NCBI RefSeq assembly: GCF_040676775.1
Contig: NZ_JBFAPP010000031.1
Location: 1 to 64,000 of the forward strand
Direction: 5' to 3'
Length of the DNA: 64,000 nt
Source of the DNA: Micromonospora_G sp040676775
GTDB lineage: Bacteria; Actinomycetota; Actinomycetes; Mycobacteriales; Micromonosporaceae
Shown: piece by piece, positions 40,733-51,160 of the stretch
How the letters are laid out: every line of letters starts with the position of its first letter
Position numbering within the stretch: position 1 is the stretch's first letter
Program-made: the position numbers and the translations under genes
The notes under the pieces: generated by a model
What the model was told of the DNA's origin: nothing
The model's input: only the letters and a program-made list of their open reading frames with translations
The model's database searches: none

Positions 40733-42062
40733 GCCGTGGGTCGAGCGGGTGCCGGAACCGGACCCGGCGAGGGACGCGACGACGGAACCTGGAGCCGAGC
40801 GGGAGTCCGAAGTGGATTCGGCGGCGGAGCCGCTGATGGACCTGTCGGCCGAGCCGAGGCGCGACGTACTGCCGGAGTCGCTGGCGGCGCTGATGGCGGA
40901 GCCGGCACCGGATCCGTACCCCGATCCGGTCCTGCCCGACGTGCTGGACGACCGGGCGCGGCTGCTCGCCGAACGGCTCGCCGCCGACCTGGCCGGAGTG
41001 AGCTGGCCCGCGCCGGAACAGATCCGGGCCGTCGGCCGCAGGCGATCCCGGCGTACGGCGGTGGGGGTGCCGGCCGCCGTCGTGCTGCTCTTCGCCGCGA
41101 TCTGGGGACTGACCGGTGGGCTGCCCGGGGCCGGGATCGGGCCGCAGTCCGTCGCCGGGCAGCCGGGTGCGGACACGGTGGGGCCGGCGAAGGCGCCCCC
41201 GCCGCCGGACGGGCCAGCACCGTTGCGCTCGGCGGGCGGGGTGACGAGTCGCGACCCGGCCTGGATTCCCTCCGTCGCTCTGCTCCAGCCGGCCGACCTC
41301 GGGCTCAATTTCCGGATCAGCGACGACCGCAGCGGTGCGCCCGGCTCGTACCCGGATTGGCCGTTCCGGCTCGCCCAGAGTTGCCCGGCCTACTCGGGCC
41401 TGCACCTGACCGGCTACCAGAACTACCGGTACAGCCGCGGGCACAGTGTCGGCGGGGACACCGAGGACGGACGCTGGCAGTCACTGAACCAGCAGGTGGC
41501 GCGGTACGCCGACGGCGCCGCCGCCCGGTCCGTGGTCGACGACGTCCGCCGGGTGGTCGAGGCGTGCCGGTCGTACGACGCCCCGCCGACCGTCTCGACC
41601 GGCTACGTCACCCCGACTCCGCCGGCCACCCCGACCGGCCCGGCCTCCCCTGGTGAACCGAGCCCTCCGGTCGCGTCGGTCGCGCCGTCCGGTGCCGCCG
41701 GTTCGGCCGCTCCCGGCGGCACGGGTGACCCCGACGGCACGAGAGGCCCCGGTGTCAGGGGCGCCGATTCCGGTACCGGGCGGACCGATCCGGGCGCGAC
41801 CGCTGCCACCCGGCATGCCTGGCGGGTGCTCGGCGACGGGTTCGCCGGCAACCAGTCGCTGATGGTCCGGCAGGAGGTGACCGCGCCGACGAGCCCCGTT
41901 GGTACGGGACCCGGCAGCGGCACGGTCGTCCTCTACGCGGTGGTACGGGTCGGCGACCTGGTTGCCGTGCTGGAGTCGTACGACTACGACGACGCGCGGA
42001 TGCGTCAGCTCGCCGACCGGGCTGCCGCCTGGCTCTGCCCGTTCGCCAACCCGCGCTGCTGA
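40725..42062 (+). CDS. Membrane protein coupled to the ECF sigma factor, candidate anti-sigma factor
   Basis: A 445-residue protein with a long acidic Pro/Glu-rich N-terminus (residues 1-70), a short helix (DDRARLLAERLAADLAGVSW), one membrane helix (AVGVPAAVVLLFAAIWGLTGG, about residue 120) and an extracellular part of about 300 residues. The external part has a globular segment (LLQPADLGLNFRISDDRSG, YQNYRYSRGHSV), a Pro/Gly/Ser-rich insert, and a closing beta-rich segment (VVLYAVVRVGDLVAVLESYD). No zinc-binding HxxxCxxC motif is seen, so it is not a ZAS anti-sigma factor. Its overlap with the sigma gene and single-span topology support a sensor role. ATG at 40725. Confidence 0.7.
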   Translation: MPEPWVERVPEPDPARDATTEPGAERESEVDSAAEPLMDLSAEPRRDVLPESLAALMAEPAPDPYPDPVLPDVLDDRARLLAERLAADLAGVSWPAPEQIRAVGRRRSRRTAVGVPAAVVLLFAAIWGLTGGLPGAGIGPQSVAGQPGADTVGPAKAPPPPDGPAPLRSAGGVTSRDPAWIPSVALLQPADLGLNFRISDDRSGAPGSYPDWPFRLAQSCPAYSGLHLTGYQNYRYSRGHSVGGDTEDGRWQSLNQQVARYADGAAARSVVDDVRRVVEACRSYDAPPTVSTGYVTPTPPATPTGPASPGEPSPPVASVAPSGAAGSAAPGGTGDPDGTRGPGVRGADSGTGRTDPGATAATRHAWRVLGDGFAGNQSLMVRQEVTAPTSPVGTGPGSGTVVLYAVVRVGDLVAVLESYDYDDARMRQLADRAAAWLCPFANPRC

Positions 42063-42123
42063 GCGTCGTCGAGTGGGGACGGCGGTAACGTGACCGTCCG
42101 GTCCTGGGGAGCGGGCGACCGGG

Positions 42124-43713
42124 CTACAGCGGGATGTTGCCGTGCTTCTTCGGCGGCAGCGTCTCCCGCTTGGTCCGCAGCACCCGCAGCGCCCGGACGA
42201 TCTGGGTACGGGTCTCGGCCGGCGCGATCACCGAGTCGATGTACCCGCGCTCGGCGGCGACGTACGGGTTCGCCAGGGTCTCCTCGTACTCGGCGATCTT
42301 CGCGGCGCGTACCGCGGCCGGGTCCTCGGCGGCGCCCAGTTCGGCGCGGTAGAGGATGTTCACCGCGCCCTGCGCGCCCATGACCGCGATCTGTGCGGTC
42401 GGCCAGGCGAAGTTGAGGTCGGCGCCGAGGTGCTTGGAGCCCATCACGTCGTACGCGCCGCCGTAGGCCTTGCGGGTGATGACGGTGACCTTCGGGACGG
42501 TCGCCTCCGCGTACGCGTAGATGAGTTTCGCGCCCCGGCGGATGATGCCGTCCCACTCCTGGCCGGTGCCGGGCAGGAAGCCGGGTACGTCCACAAAGGT
42601 CAGTACGGGAATGTTGAACGCGTCGCAGGTACGGACGAAGCGGGCGGCCTTCTCCGCGGCGGCGATGTCCAGGGTGCCGGCGAAGTGCATCGGCTGGTTG
42701 GCCACCACACCGACCGGGCGACCCTCGACCCGGCCGAAGCCGACCACGATGTTCTGCGCGAAGAGCGGGTGCACCTCGAGGAACTCCCCGTCGTCGAGCA
42801 CGTGCTCGATCACCCGGTGGATGTCGTACGGCTGGTTGGCCGAGTCCGGGATCAGGGTGTCCAGCTCACGGTCGGCGTCGGTGATCTCCAGGTCGGCGTC
42901 GGTGTCGTAGACCGGCGGCTCGTCGAGGTTGTTCGCCGGCAGGTACGACAGCAGTGCCTTGACGTAGTCGATCGCGTCGTCCTCGTCGGTGGCGAGGTAG
43001 TGCGAGTTGCCGCTGCGGGTGTTGTGCGTACGGGCCCCGCCGAGTTCCTCCATGCCCACGTCCTCGCCGGTCACCGTCTTGATCACGTCCGGTCCGGTGA
43101 TGAACATGTGCGAGGTCTGGTCGACCATCACGGTGAAGTCGGTGACCGCGGGGGAGTAGACCGCGCCGCCCGCGCACGGTCCCATCACCAGCGAGATCTG
43201 TGGGATCACGCCGGAGGCGCGGACGTTGCGGAAGAAGATCTCGCCGTAGAGGCCGAGGCTGACCACGCCCTCCTGGATCCGGGCGCCGCCGGAGTCGTTG
43301 ATCCCCACCACCGGGCAGCCGATCTTCATGGCCAGGTCCATCACCTTGACGATCTTCTGGCCGAAGACCTCGCCCAGCGAGCCGCCGAAGACGGTGAAGT
43401 CCTGGGCGAAGACGCAGATCTGCCGGCCGTCGACGGTGCCGTAGCCGGTGACCACGCCGTCGCCGTACGGGCGGGTGCGTTCCAGCCCGAAGTTGGTTGA
43501 CCGGTGCCGGGCCAGTTCGTCCAGTTCGACGAAGGAACCGGGGTCGAGCAGCAGGTCAATCCGCTCGCGGGCGGTCTTCTTACCGCGCGCGTGCTGTTTC
43601 TCCACGGCACGGGCGGAGCCGGCGTGGACCGCCTCGTCCGCCCGCCGTTGCAGGTCGGCCAGCTTGCCGGCGGTGCTGTGGATGTTGCTCTCGACCTCGC
43701 TGCTCGCGCTCAC
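42124..43713 (-). CDS. accD5: Acyl-CoA carboxylase beta subunit (carboxyltransferase), AccD5/PccB-like
   Basis: A 529-residue carboxyltransferase that moves CO2 from carboxybiotin to propionyl- or acetyl-CoA. Recognised parts are the N-terminal KKTARERIDLLLDPGSFVEL, the oxyanion-stabilising GGARIQEGV and GPCAGGAVYSPAVTDF loops, and in the second half FVDVPGFLPGTGQEW, RKAYGGAYDVMGSKHLGAD and a terminal PPKKHGNIPL. It pairs with AccA3 (23963-25729). GTG at 43713 was chosen since MSASSEVESN resembles the known start; a longer frame would extend through an unlikely basic stretch. Divergent from birA, as in mycobacteria. Confidence 0.95.
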   Translation of the reverse strand: MSASSEVESNIHSTAGKLADLQRRADEAVHAGSARAVEKQHARGKKTARERIDLLLDPGSFVELDELARHRSTNFGLERTRPYGDGVVTGYGTVDGRQICVFAQDFTVFGGSLGEVFGQKIVKVMDLAMKIGCPVVGINDSGGARIQEGVVSLGLYGEIFFRNVRASGVIPQISLVMGPCAGGAVYSPAVTDFTVMVDQTSHMFITGPDVIKTVTGEDVGMEELGGARTHNTRSGNSHYLATDEDDAIDYVKALLSYLPANNLDEPPVYDTDADLEITDADRELDTLIPDSANQPYDIHRVIEHVLDDGEFLEVHPLFAQNIVVGFGRVEGRPVGVVANQPMHFAGTLDIAAAEKAARFVRTCDAFNIPVLTFVDVPGFLPGTGQEWDGIIRRGAKLIYAYAEATVPKVTVITRKAYGGAYDVMGSKHLGADLNFAWPTAQIAVMGAQGAVNILYRAELGAAEDPAAVRAAKIAEYEETLANPYVAAERGYIDSVIAPAETRTQIVRALRVLRTKRETLPPKKHGNIPL

Positions 43714-43902
43714 GTTTCGGTTCTGCCTTTCCTCGCGACTGCGGCGCCAGCCTCGCCCCTCGCGCTCACGGTGCCCGTGCCGCCCGGCGCTGCTCTTCAC
43801 GTACGCCCAGTTCTGGATCGTAACGATGCGCCCGCCAGCCCGTCGCCGGCCGCCGGGGTGGGCTTGGCCTCACTCGCCTGGGGGCGGCCGTAGGCTGGGC
43901 TG

Positions 43903-44790
43903 ATGCCGGGCTCTCCGTACACCGATCTTGACCGTCCCCCGCTCGACGCCCGCGGGCTGCGGCGGGCGCTGGTCACCCCGGACGGCTTCTGGACCCGGCT
44001 GGACCTGCGCGCCGAGACTGGTTCCACCAACGCCGACGCAGTCGCCGCGGCGACCGCGGGCGAGCCGGAGGGGCTGGCGGTGGTGGCCGAGGTGCAGACC
44101 GCCGGGCGCGGCCGCCGGGGACGGAGCTGGCAGTCGCCGCCCCGGGCCGGAATCGCGACCAGCGTCCTGCTCCGGCCGGGTGTGCCGGTCGCCGACCGTG
44201 GCTGGCCGGGTGTCAGCCCGGCGGCGTACGGCTGGTTGCCGCTGCTCGCCGGGGTGGCCCTGGTGGAGGCGGTGACCCGGATCGGTGAGCTGCCCGACGA
44301 ACTGGCGGTCGGCCTGAAATGGCCGAACGACCTGCTGCTCGGGGCGGCGAAGGGCGCCGGCATCCTGGCCGAGTCGGTGCCGGGCGCGACGCTGGGCGAG
44401 CCGCCCGCGGTGGTGGTGGGGATCGGGCTGAACGTGACGCTGCGGGCCGACGAGCTGCCGACCAATCCGACGGGCCTGGTGGCCACCTCGTTGCGGCTGG
44501 CCGGCGCGGCGGTGGTCGACCGCGATCCGTTGCTCCGGGCGCTGCTGCGCGGCCTGGCCGACTGGTACGGGCGTTGGCGCTCGGCCGGCGGTGACGCCGA
44601 GGCGTCCGGCCTGCGGGCCGCCTACCTGGGCCACAGCGCCACGGTCGGCCAGCGGGTACGGGTGCTGCTCCCGGCCGGCGACGAGTTGGTCGGCTCGGCG
44701 AGCACCGTCGATCCGGAGGGCCGGCTGGTCGTCCAGGCAGCCGACGGTGAGCACCGGGTGGCGGCCGGTGACGTGCTGCACCTGCGCTGA
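43903..44790 (+). CDS. birA: Biotin--[acetyl-CoA carboxylase] ligase
   Basis: A 295-residue biotin protein ligase that attaches biotin to the carrier domain of AccA3. It lacks the N-terminal DNA-binding domain of E. coli BirA. Visible are TGSTNADAVAAA, the biotin-AMP loop GRGRRGRSWQSPP, LKWPNDLLLGAAKGAGILAE and VVVGIGLNVTL, plus the C-terminal SH3-like part (GQRVRVLLPAGDELVGSAST). TAGGCT ends 6 bp before the ATG at 43903, indicating a leaderless transcript. It is divergent from accD5. Confidence 0.93.
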   Translation: MPGSPYTDLDRPPLDARGLRRALVTPDGFWTRLDLRAETGSTNADAVAAATAGEPEGLAVVAEVQTAGRGRRGRSWQSPPRAGIATSVLLRPGVPVADRGWPGVSPAAYGWLPLLAGVALVEAVTRIGELPDELAVGLKWPNDLLLGAAKGAGILAESVPGATLGEPPAVVVGIGLNVTLRADELPTNPTGLVATSLRLAGAAVVDRDPLLRALLRGLADWYGRWRSAGGDAEASGLRAAYLGHSATVGQRVRVLLPAGDELVGSASTVDPEGRLVVQAADGEHRVAAGDVLHLR

Positions 44791-44929
44791 TCATCGAGGG
44801 TCGAGTCGGACAACCAGGGCGGAACCACCGCCGTGTCACATCGGGGGAGTGTCGACGATCAGGTGACGCGCCCGGTAACCCGGAGCCGCTACGGTCAGCG
44901 CGAACACTGACGTATCCCAGGAGGTTTGC

Positions 44930-45499
44930 GTGGCTTTCCCCGAAGATGTGCTCACCGCGGACGAGCACGTCGTGCTGCACCTGCATCCGCACTGGAAGGC
45001 CCTGATCCGGCCGGTACTGGTGCTGGTGCTCGCCATCGCCGCGGTGATCGCCGGGGCCGTGCTGCTGCCCGACGGCAACGGCGGCACGATCGGCCTGTAC
45101 GTGATTGCGGCGATCGGTCTGGTGGCCGTGCTCTGGCTCAGCCTCTGGCCGTTCCTGGTCTGGCGGGCCACCCACTACCTGTTCACCAACGAGCGGGTGG
45201 TGCTGCAACAGGGTGTCTTCCACCTGGACCGGCGGGACATCCCGCTCGGCCGGGTGAACGACCACACGATGAACCAGCACTTCGTCGAGCGGCTGCTCGG
45301 CTGCGGCACGCTGACCATCGAGTCGGCCGGCGAGCGCGGACAGACGGTACTCACCGACATTCCGCAGGTCAGCCACGTGCAGACCCGGCTCTACGAACTG
45401 GTCGAGGCGGACCACGACAAGCACTCGCTCGGCGAGGGCGAGCTGCGTGAGGTGCTCGCCGACGTCAGCGAGGGCAAGCCGCTGCGCGAGAAGCCCTGA
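44930..45499 (+). CDS. PH domain-containing membrane protein
   Basis: A 189-residue protein with an N-terminal region, two membrane helices (ALIRPVLVLVLAIAAVIAGAV and YVIAAIGLVAVLWLSLWPFLV), and a bacterial PH (bPH2/YdbT-like) domain from about residue 80: ATHYLFTNERVVLQQGVFHL and RRDIPLGRVNDHTM. These domains are membrane-associated and of unclear function. GTG at 44930 follows AGGAGG. TACGGT near 44892 may be part of its promoter. The convergent MaoC-like gene follows. Confidence 0.85.
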   Translation: MAFPEDVLTADEHVVLHLHPHWKALIRPVLVLVLAIAAVIAGAVLLPDGNGGTIGLYVIAAIGLVAVLWLSLWPFLVWRATHYLFTNERVVLQQGVFHLDRRDIPLGRVNDHTMNQHFVERLLGCGTLTIESAGERGQTVLTDIPQVSHVQTRLYELVEADHDKHSLGEGELREVLADVSEGKPLREKP

Positions 45500-45540
45500 C
45501 CTGGCTCGCGCCGTTTCGGACGGATCGCCGGCACCGGGTG

Positions 45541-46098
45541 TCAGAACCCGGTGTCGTCACCGTCGCCGGACGGGACGGCCGGCTCGCGTAGTGCGAACCA
45601 GCCGCGGAACCTGGTCCGCAGCACCTCTTGTTCCGGCTGGTCGTCATCGTCCAGCCGGAACATGGTGGCGTTCAGGGTGACCGTACCGAGCCCGGGCCGG
45701 GCGATGGAGTGCTTGCGGCCGATCACGTCGAGTCGGGTGGCGAGCCGGTCACCGGCCCGTACCGGGGCGAGCCAGCGCAGTTCCTCCAGCCCGGGCGAGG
45801 CGTCGGCGGCGGTACGGGACAGCACGTGGTCGACGTACGCGCGCATGAACAGGCTCACCGTGAAGAAGCCGCTGGCGATCCTCGTGCCGTAGTGACTCTC
45901 CCGTGCGAGTTCGGCGTCGAGGTGGTACCACTGCGGGTCGAAGCGTTCCGCGAAGGCGAGCATCTCGGCCTCGTCGACGCGGGTCACGCCGAGGTCGAAG
46001 GTCCGACCGGGGGTCAGGTCCTCGAAGAAGAGGTCGGCCGGGGCGCCGGTGCCGGATCGCACCGACTGTCCGGTCCGTGCGGTGCTGCTGTCGGTCAC
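45541..46098 (-). CDS. MaoC-like hotdog-fold dehydratase
   Basis: A 185-residue hot-dog fold protein. FFEDLTPGRTFDLGVTRVDE and FAERFDPQWYHLDAELARES form the substrate region; DPQWYHLD and GTRIASGFFTVSLFMRAYVD cover the usual hydratase Asp/His motif in diverged form. Such proteins hydrate or dehydrate acyl-CoA or acyl-ACP intermediates. GTG at 46098 is used; it lies just downstream of the GtrA stop, with 14 bases between. Its cofactor and substrate cannot be specified. Confidence 0.75.
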   Translation of the reverse strand: MTDSSTARTGQSVRSGTGAPADLFFEDLTPGRTFDLGVTRVDEAEMLAFAERFDPQWYHLDAELARESHYGTRIASGFFTVSLFMRAYVDHVLSRTAADASPGLEELRWLAPVRAGDRLATRLDVIGRKHSIARPGLGTVTLNATMFRLDDDDQPEQEVLRTRFRGWFALREPAVPSGDGDDTGF

Positions 46099-46112
46099 CG
46101 CGGTCGGGTCGT

Positions 46113-46784
46113 TCAGTGCGCGGTGGGACGGTGGACGGCAGCGGCTCGCAATTCGTCGGCGAACTCGGCCGCCAGGTCGTCCTTGACCCCGAGCAGGTCC
46201 TGCTCGACCGCCGGAATCTTGCCGTTGGTGTGGCCGTCCGGCGCCCGGTGGGACGACTCCTCCAACTCGGTGACCGCCTCGGCCAGTTCGGCCACCGGGT
46301 CGAGTTCGACCAGCCCGTCCGCGGTGTGGTCGTGTCCGCCGTCGTGCGTCGCCACCGGCTGGAAGACGAAGGTCCGGTACGACCAGAAGCGGAACACCGT
46401 CGCCACGCCCACCCCGACGACCTTGGCGATGTTCAGCGCGAGCAGCCCGTGGATGCCCAGGCCGTACTTTGCCGCCGCCACCGCCCCGAGTTCGATGGCG
46501 AGCCCGGTGGTGTTGAACAGGAAGAACAGGAGGTATTCGCGGCGCATCGCCGACTTCGGGCGGTCCCGGTAGGTCCAGTACCGGTTCATCAGATATGAGC
46601 TGGTCGCCGCGATAACGGTGGCGATGACCGTTGCCTTGAGCTGCCCGTTCACGAAGACCGTCAGCACCAGCGCGTTGAACACCGCGAAGTTGACTATGGT
46701 GTTCAATCCGCCCACGATGCCGAACTTCGCGGCTTCGCGGGCGAACTTCTGCCAACGGTCGGGGAGCAGCCGGACAAGACGCAT
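46113..46784 (-). CDS. GtrA family membrane protein
   Basis: A 223-residue protein with four membrane helices of the GtrA family, which helps move undecaprenyl-phosphate-linked sugars across the membrane in O-antigen or cell-wall glycosylation. Hallmarks are AAKFGIVGGLNTIVNFAVFN, SSYLMNRYWTYRDR, LFFLFNTTGLAIELGAVAAA and VATVFRFWSYRTFVFQP. The C-terminal 75 residues form an acidic, Glu-rich cytoplasmic extension not found in its paralogue at 46852. ATG at 46784. The two genes lie in tandem 67 bp apart. Confidence 0.9.
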   Translation of the reverse strand: MRLVRLLPDRWQKFAREAAKFGIVGGLNTIVNFAVFNALVLTVFVNGQLKATVIATVIAATSSYLMNRYWTYRDRPKSAMRREYLLFFLFNTTGLAIELGAVAAAKYGLGIHGLLALNIAKVVGVGVATVFRFWSYRTFVFQPVATHDGGHDHTADGLVELDPVAELAEAVTELEESSHRAPDGHTNGKIPAVEQDLLGVKDDLAAEFADELRAAAVHRPTAH

Positions 46785-46851
46785 TTGGACACCTTAGGGC
46801 AGGACAACTCCGACCGGCAGCGGTCGGCGCGCAGGTGGGCGCCAGGTCACG

Positions 46852-47394
46852 CTACTTGTCACTCTTGGTAATTACGTCCGGAGCATCCTGTGCTGCCGGA
46901 CCAACAAAGACAAACCGCCGATAAGACCAGAACCGGAACAGAGTGCCCAGTGCGGCACCGACCAGGTTCGCGGCGATGTTGTCGGCGAGCAGCGACTTGA
47001 AGACGCCTGGCCAGATGCTGCCGAGGGCGTAGTGGCTGATCCCCAGGCAGGCCAGGGCGATGCCCAGACCAACCGTGTTGAAGAAGAAGTAAAGCCCGTA
47101 CTCGCGGGCCATGCCGGTGCGTTCCCGATGCCGCCAGGTCCAGAACCGGTTCCCGACGAACGCGATCGTCGCGGCGACGACGGTGGAGACCGTCTTCGCG
47201 CTCAGTGTCTCCATCTCCCAGGCCTGCCGGGCGACGTTGAACACCGCCAGGTCCACGGCGAACGCGACCCCACCGACCAGACCGAATTTGCCCAACTCGC
47301 GGACGAGATGGCCGAACCGGTTGAGGAGGGTGCGGAATAGGCCCTGCCGGGTGCCCGGGGAAGAGGGCTGGTCGCCGGTTACGGTCGCTGACAC
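46852..47394 (-). CDS. GtrA family membrane protein (paralogue)
   Basis: A 180-residue four-helix GtrA protein. RELGKFGLVGGVAFAVDLAV opens helix 1, AFVGNRFWTWRHRERTGMAR lies between helices 2 and 3, and GTLFRFWSYRRFVFVGPAAQ near the end matches the paralogue downstream. It starts with about 25 polar residues. ATG at 47394. Together with the neighbour it may form a polyprenyl-phosphate-sugar translocase, although no glycosyltransferase gene is nearby. Confidence 0.9.
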   Translation of the reverse strand: MSATVTGDQPSSPGTRQGLFRTLLNRFGHLVRELGKFGLVGGVAFAVDLAVFNVARQAWEMETLSAKTVSTVVAATIAFVGNRFWTWRHRERTGMAREYGLYFFFNTVGLGIALACLGISHYALGSIWPGVFKSLLADNIAANLVGAALGTLFRFWSYRRFVFVGPAAQDAPDVITKSDK

Positions 47395-47881
47395 GTGTCG
47401 AGCCTACCGGCTCCGGGGCCGCCCTGACTCCCGGCTACCGCGAGTCGTCCCCGGGCGCGCCGGACAAGCGGAAACCGCTGCACCGCAACGGGTCCACTGT
47501 CACCCAACGGTGACAGCGGGACACAGACGGCCGCCTGGTACGGCTGGGATACAAGCGCCTCGGCCGGGTGCGGTTCTCGCGCCCTCCGCAAATCGTCGCG
47601 CGGCACATCCGACGACACATCCGGCGGCACGTCGGGTCGCTGCCGCGCGGGAGCGCTCGCAAAGATTTGCGTGAAACTGCGCGTGGGAGCGGGAGATTGC
47701 TCGCCTTACCGCAAAACCACCGTATCTTGTGCAGTTCTTCACAACCGGTCCCGCTGCCCCGATCGGCTATTCGGTTTAGGCTGGTGGAAATCCCAGGCTT
47801 TTACACCGGCGAGCATCTCCAGCCCGCCGGGTGTTGCTTCACCCCTCATATCGGTCAGCGTCGACCACAAGGAGATTCGTC
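47395..47881 (+). promoter_or_regulatory. GtrA / pckG divergent intergenic region
   Basis: This 487-bp gap contains moderately AT-rich DNA at 47655-47790, including TTGCGTGAAACTGCGCGTG and TTGTGCAGTTCTTCAC, which could hold promoter or operator sites for pckG. AAGGAG at 47870-47875 is the pckG ribosome site. Short frames within it show no family resemblance. Confidence 0.4.
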
Positions 47882-49723
<1,842 letters not shown>

Positions 49724-49768
49724 GCCGAAAAAAGGACACGCCGGCCGAGGCGGGACAAGCTATCCGTC

Positions 49769-49784
49769 CCGCCCGGAAGCGGGC
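49769..49784 (+). terminator. Short hairpin after pckG
   Basis: CCCGC (49769-49773) and GCGGG (49780-49784) are perfectly complementary around the loop CCGGAA, about 45 bp after the pckG stop codon. No T-run follows. It is a weak terminator candidate. Confidence 0.35.
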
Positions 49785-49796
49785 ATCATCAGCAGC

Positions 49797-49988
49797 ATGA
49801 CAACGGCCGCCGGGACCAGTGCTCGGCGGCCGTCCCGCTGCCCACCCGCCGTCGCGCCGACCGCCGCTCCGACCGGCTACGCGACGACCGCCGGTCCGGT
49901 CGGGTACGCACCGACCGCCGCTCCGACCGGGTACGCACCGACCGCCGGTCCGATCGGGTGCGCGACGACCGCCGGAGCACTGCGGTGA
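49797..49988 (+). CDS. Repeat-containing mini-ORF coupled to the flavoprotein gene
   Basis: A 63-codon frame whose second half is a 9-residue repeat (PTAAPTGYA, TTAGPVGYA, PTAAPTGYA, PTAGPIGCA). Its TGA overlaps the GTG of the downstream flavoprotein by 4 bp. There is no clear ribosome site before the ATG at 49797. It could be a translated coupling peptide or a chance frame through a 27-bp repeat. No function is proposed. Confidence 0.3.
   Translation: MTTAAGTSARRPSRCPPAVAPTAAPTGYATTAGPVGYAPTAAPTGYAPTAGPIGCATTAGALR
49859..49966. repeat. Four-copy 27-bp tandem repeat
   Basis: Four imperfect 27-bp units (starting GACCGCCGCTCCGACCGG) occupy 49859-49885, 49886-49912, 49913-49939 and 49940-49966. 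A partial unit follows. The period is a multiple of three. Confidence 0.9.
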
Positions 49989-51115
49989 CCATGGACTGCT
50001 ACGACGTCGTGGTGGTCGGTGCCGGGCCGGCCGGGGCGAGCGCCGCGCTGGCCGCCCGCCGGGCCGGGGCGAGCGTGCTCCTGCTGGACCGCTCCGACTT
50101 TCCCCGGGACAAGGCGTGCGGGGACGGAATCGCCGCCCACACGCTGGACGTACTCGCCGATTTGGGGGTCCGGGACGCGGTCGCCGGCTTCGCGGCGGTG
50201 CCGGCGCTGCGGATGGTCGCGCCGGGCGGGGGTCAGGTCGCCCGACCGCTGCCCCGGCCCGCGTACACGGTGCCTCGGCGGGTCTTCGACGCCCGTCTGG
50301 TCGCCGCCGCGGTTGCCGCCGGTGCGGAACTGCGCCGGCACACCGTACGCCGGATCGAGAGCCGGCCCGACCGGGTGGTGCTGGACCGGATGCTGGCGGG
50401 GCGGGCGGTGGTCGGCGCCGACGGCGCCGGTTCCGTGGTCCGCCGTGCGCTCGGCCACGGCAACAACCCCGACGGCCACCTGGCCATCGCCATCCGGGGC
50501 TACGCCCCGGCCGCCGACGGCCCGCTCGAGCAGCAGATCATCACTTCCGGCACCGAGTGGCCGGCCTACGCCTGGTCGTTCCCGATCGGCGACGGCCGGG
50601 CCAACGTCGGGTACGGCGAGGTCCTGCGCGGTACCCCGGTCAGCCGGTCCCGCCTGCTCGACGGCCTGCACACCCTGCTGCCCGACCTGGCGGCCGAATC
50701 CGTGACCGACCTGCGTGCCCACCACCTGCCGCTGTCCACCCGCCGACCGGCGCCCGGCCGGGACCGGATAGTGCTCGCCGGTGACGCGCTCTCCCTGGTC
50801 AACCCGTTCACCGGGGAGGGCATCTTCTACGCCGTCCTCTCCGGTGCCCTCGCCGGTACGGCCGCGGCCCGCTCCCCGCGCCACGCCGCCGACCGGTACG
50901 CCCAGGCGCTGCGGCGCCGTCTCGGCCGGCACCTGAGGCACAGTTCGGCGGTCGCGCGGCTGGCCCGGCACCGGCTGGTGGTCGACGCGGCCATCCGCGC
51001 GGCGCAGCGTGACCGGCGAGTCTTCGGGGTGATGGTCGAGTTGGGGCTCGGTGACGGGCTGCTCGACCTGCGCACCATGCGGAAGATCGGACGCGGACTC
51101 GCCGCCCGGGGATAG
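49985..51115 (+). CDS. Geranylgeranyl reductase family FAD-dependent oxidoreductase
   Basis: A 376-residue flavoprotein. The FAD-binding motif is YDVVVVGAGPAGASAALAAR, followed by LDRSDFPRDKACGDGIAAHT, the signature of geranylgeranyl-reductase-type enzymes. VVGADGAGSVVRRALG and IVLAGDALSLVNPFTGEGIF complete the FAD site. These enzymes saturate isoprenoid chains, for example in menaquinone or polyprenol. A cis-prenyltransferase gene follows 45 bp downstream, supporting an isoprenoid role. GTG at 49985 overlaps the upstream mini-ORF; ATG at 49991 is also possible. Confidence 0.88.
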   Translation: MTMDCYDVVVVGAGPAGASAALAARRAGASVLLLDRSDFPRDKACGDGIAAHTLDVLADLGVRDAVAGFAAVPALRMVAPGGGQVARPLPRPAYTVPRRVFDARLVAAAVAAGAELRRHTVRRIESRPDRVVLDRMLAGRAVVGADGAGSVVRRALGHGNNPDGHLAIAIRGYAPAADGPLEQQIITSGTEWPAYAWSFPIGDGRANVGYGEVLRGTPVSRSRLLDGLHTLLPDLAAESVTDLRAHHLPLSTRRPAPGRDRIVLAGDALSLVNPFTGEGIFYAVLSGALAGTAAARSPRHAADRYAQALRRRLGRHLRHSSAVARLARHRLVVDAAIRAAQRDRRVFGVMVELGLGDGLLDLRTMRKIGRGLAARG

Positions 51116-51160
51116 GCGCCCCCGGCTCGCCCCGGGATTTAGGTCGTTAGTCTGCAGGGG

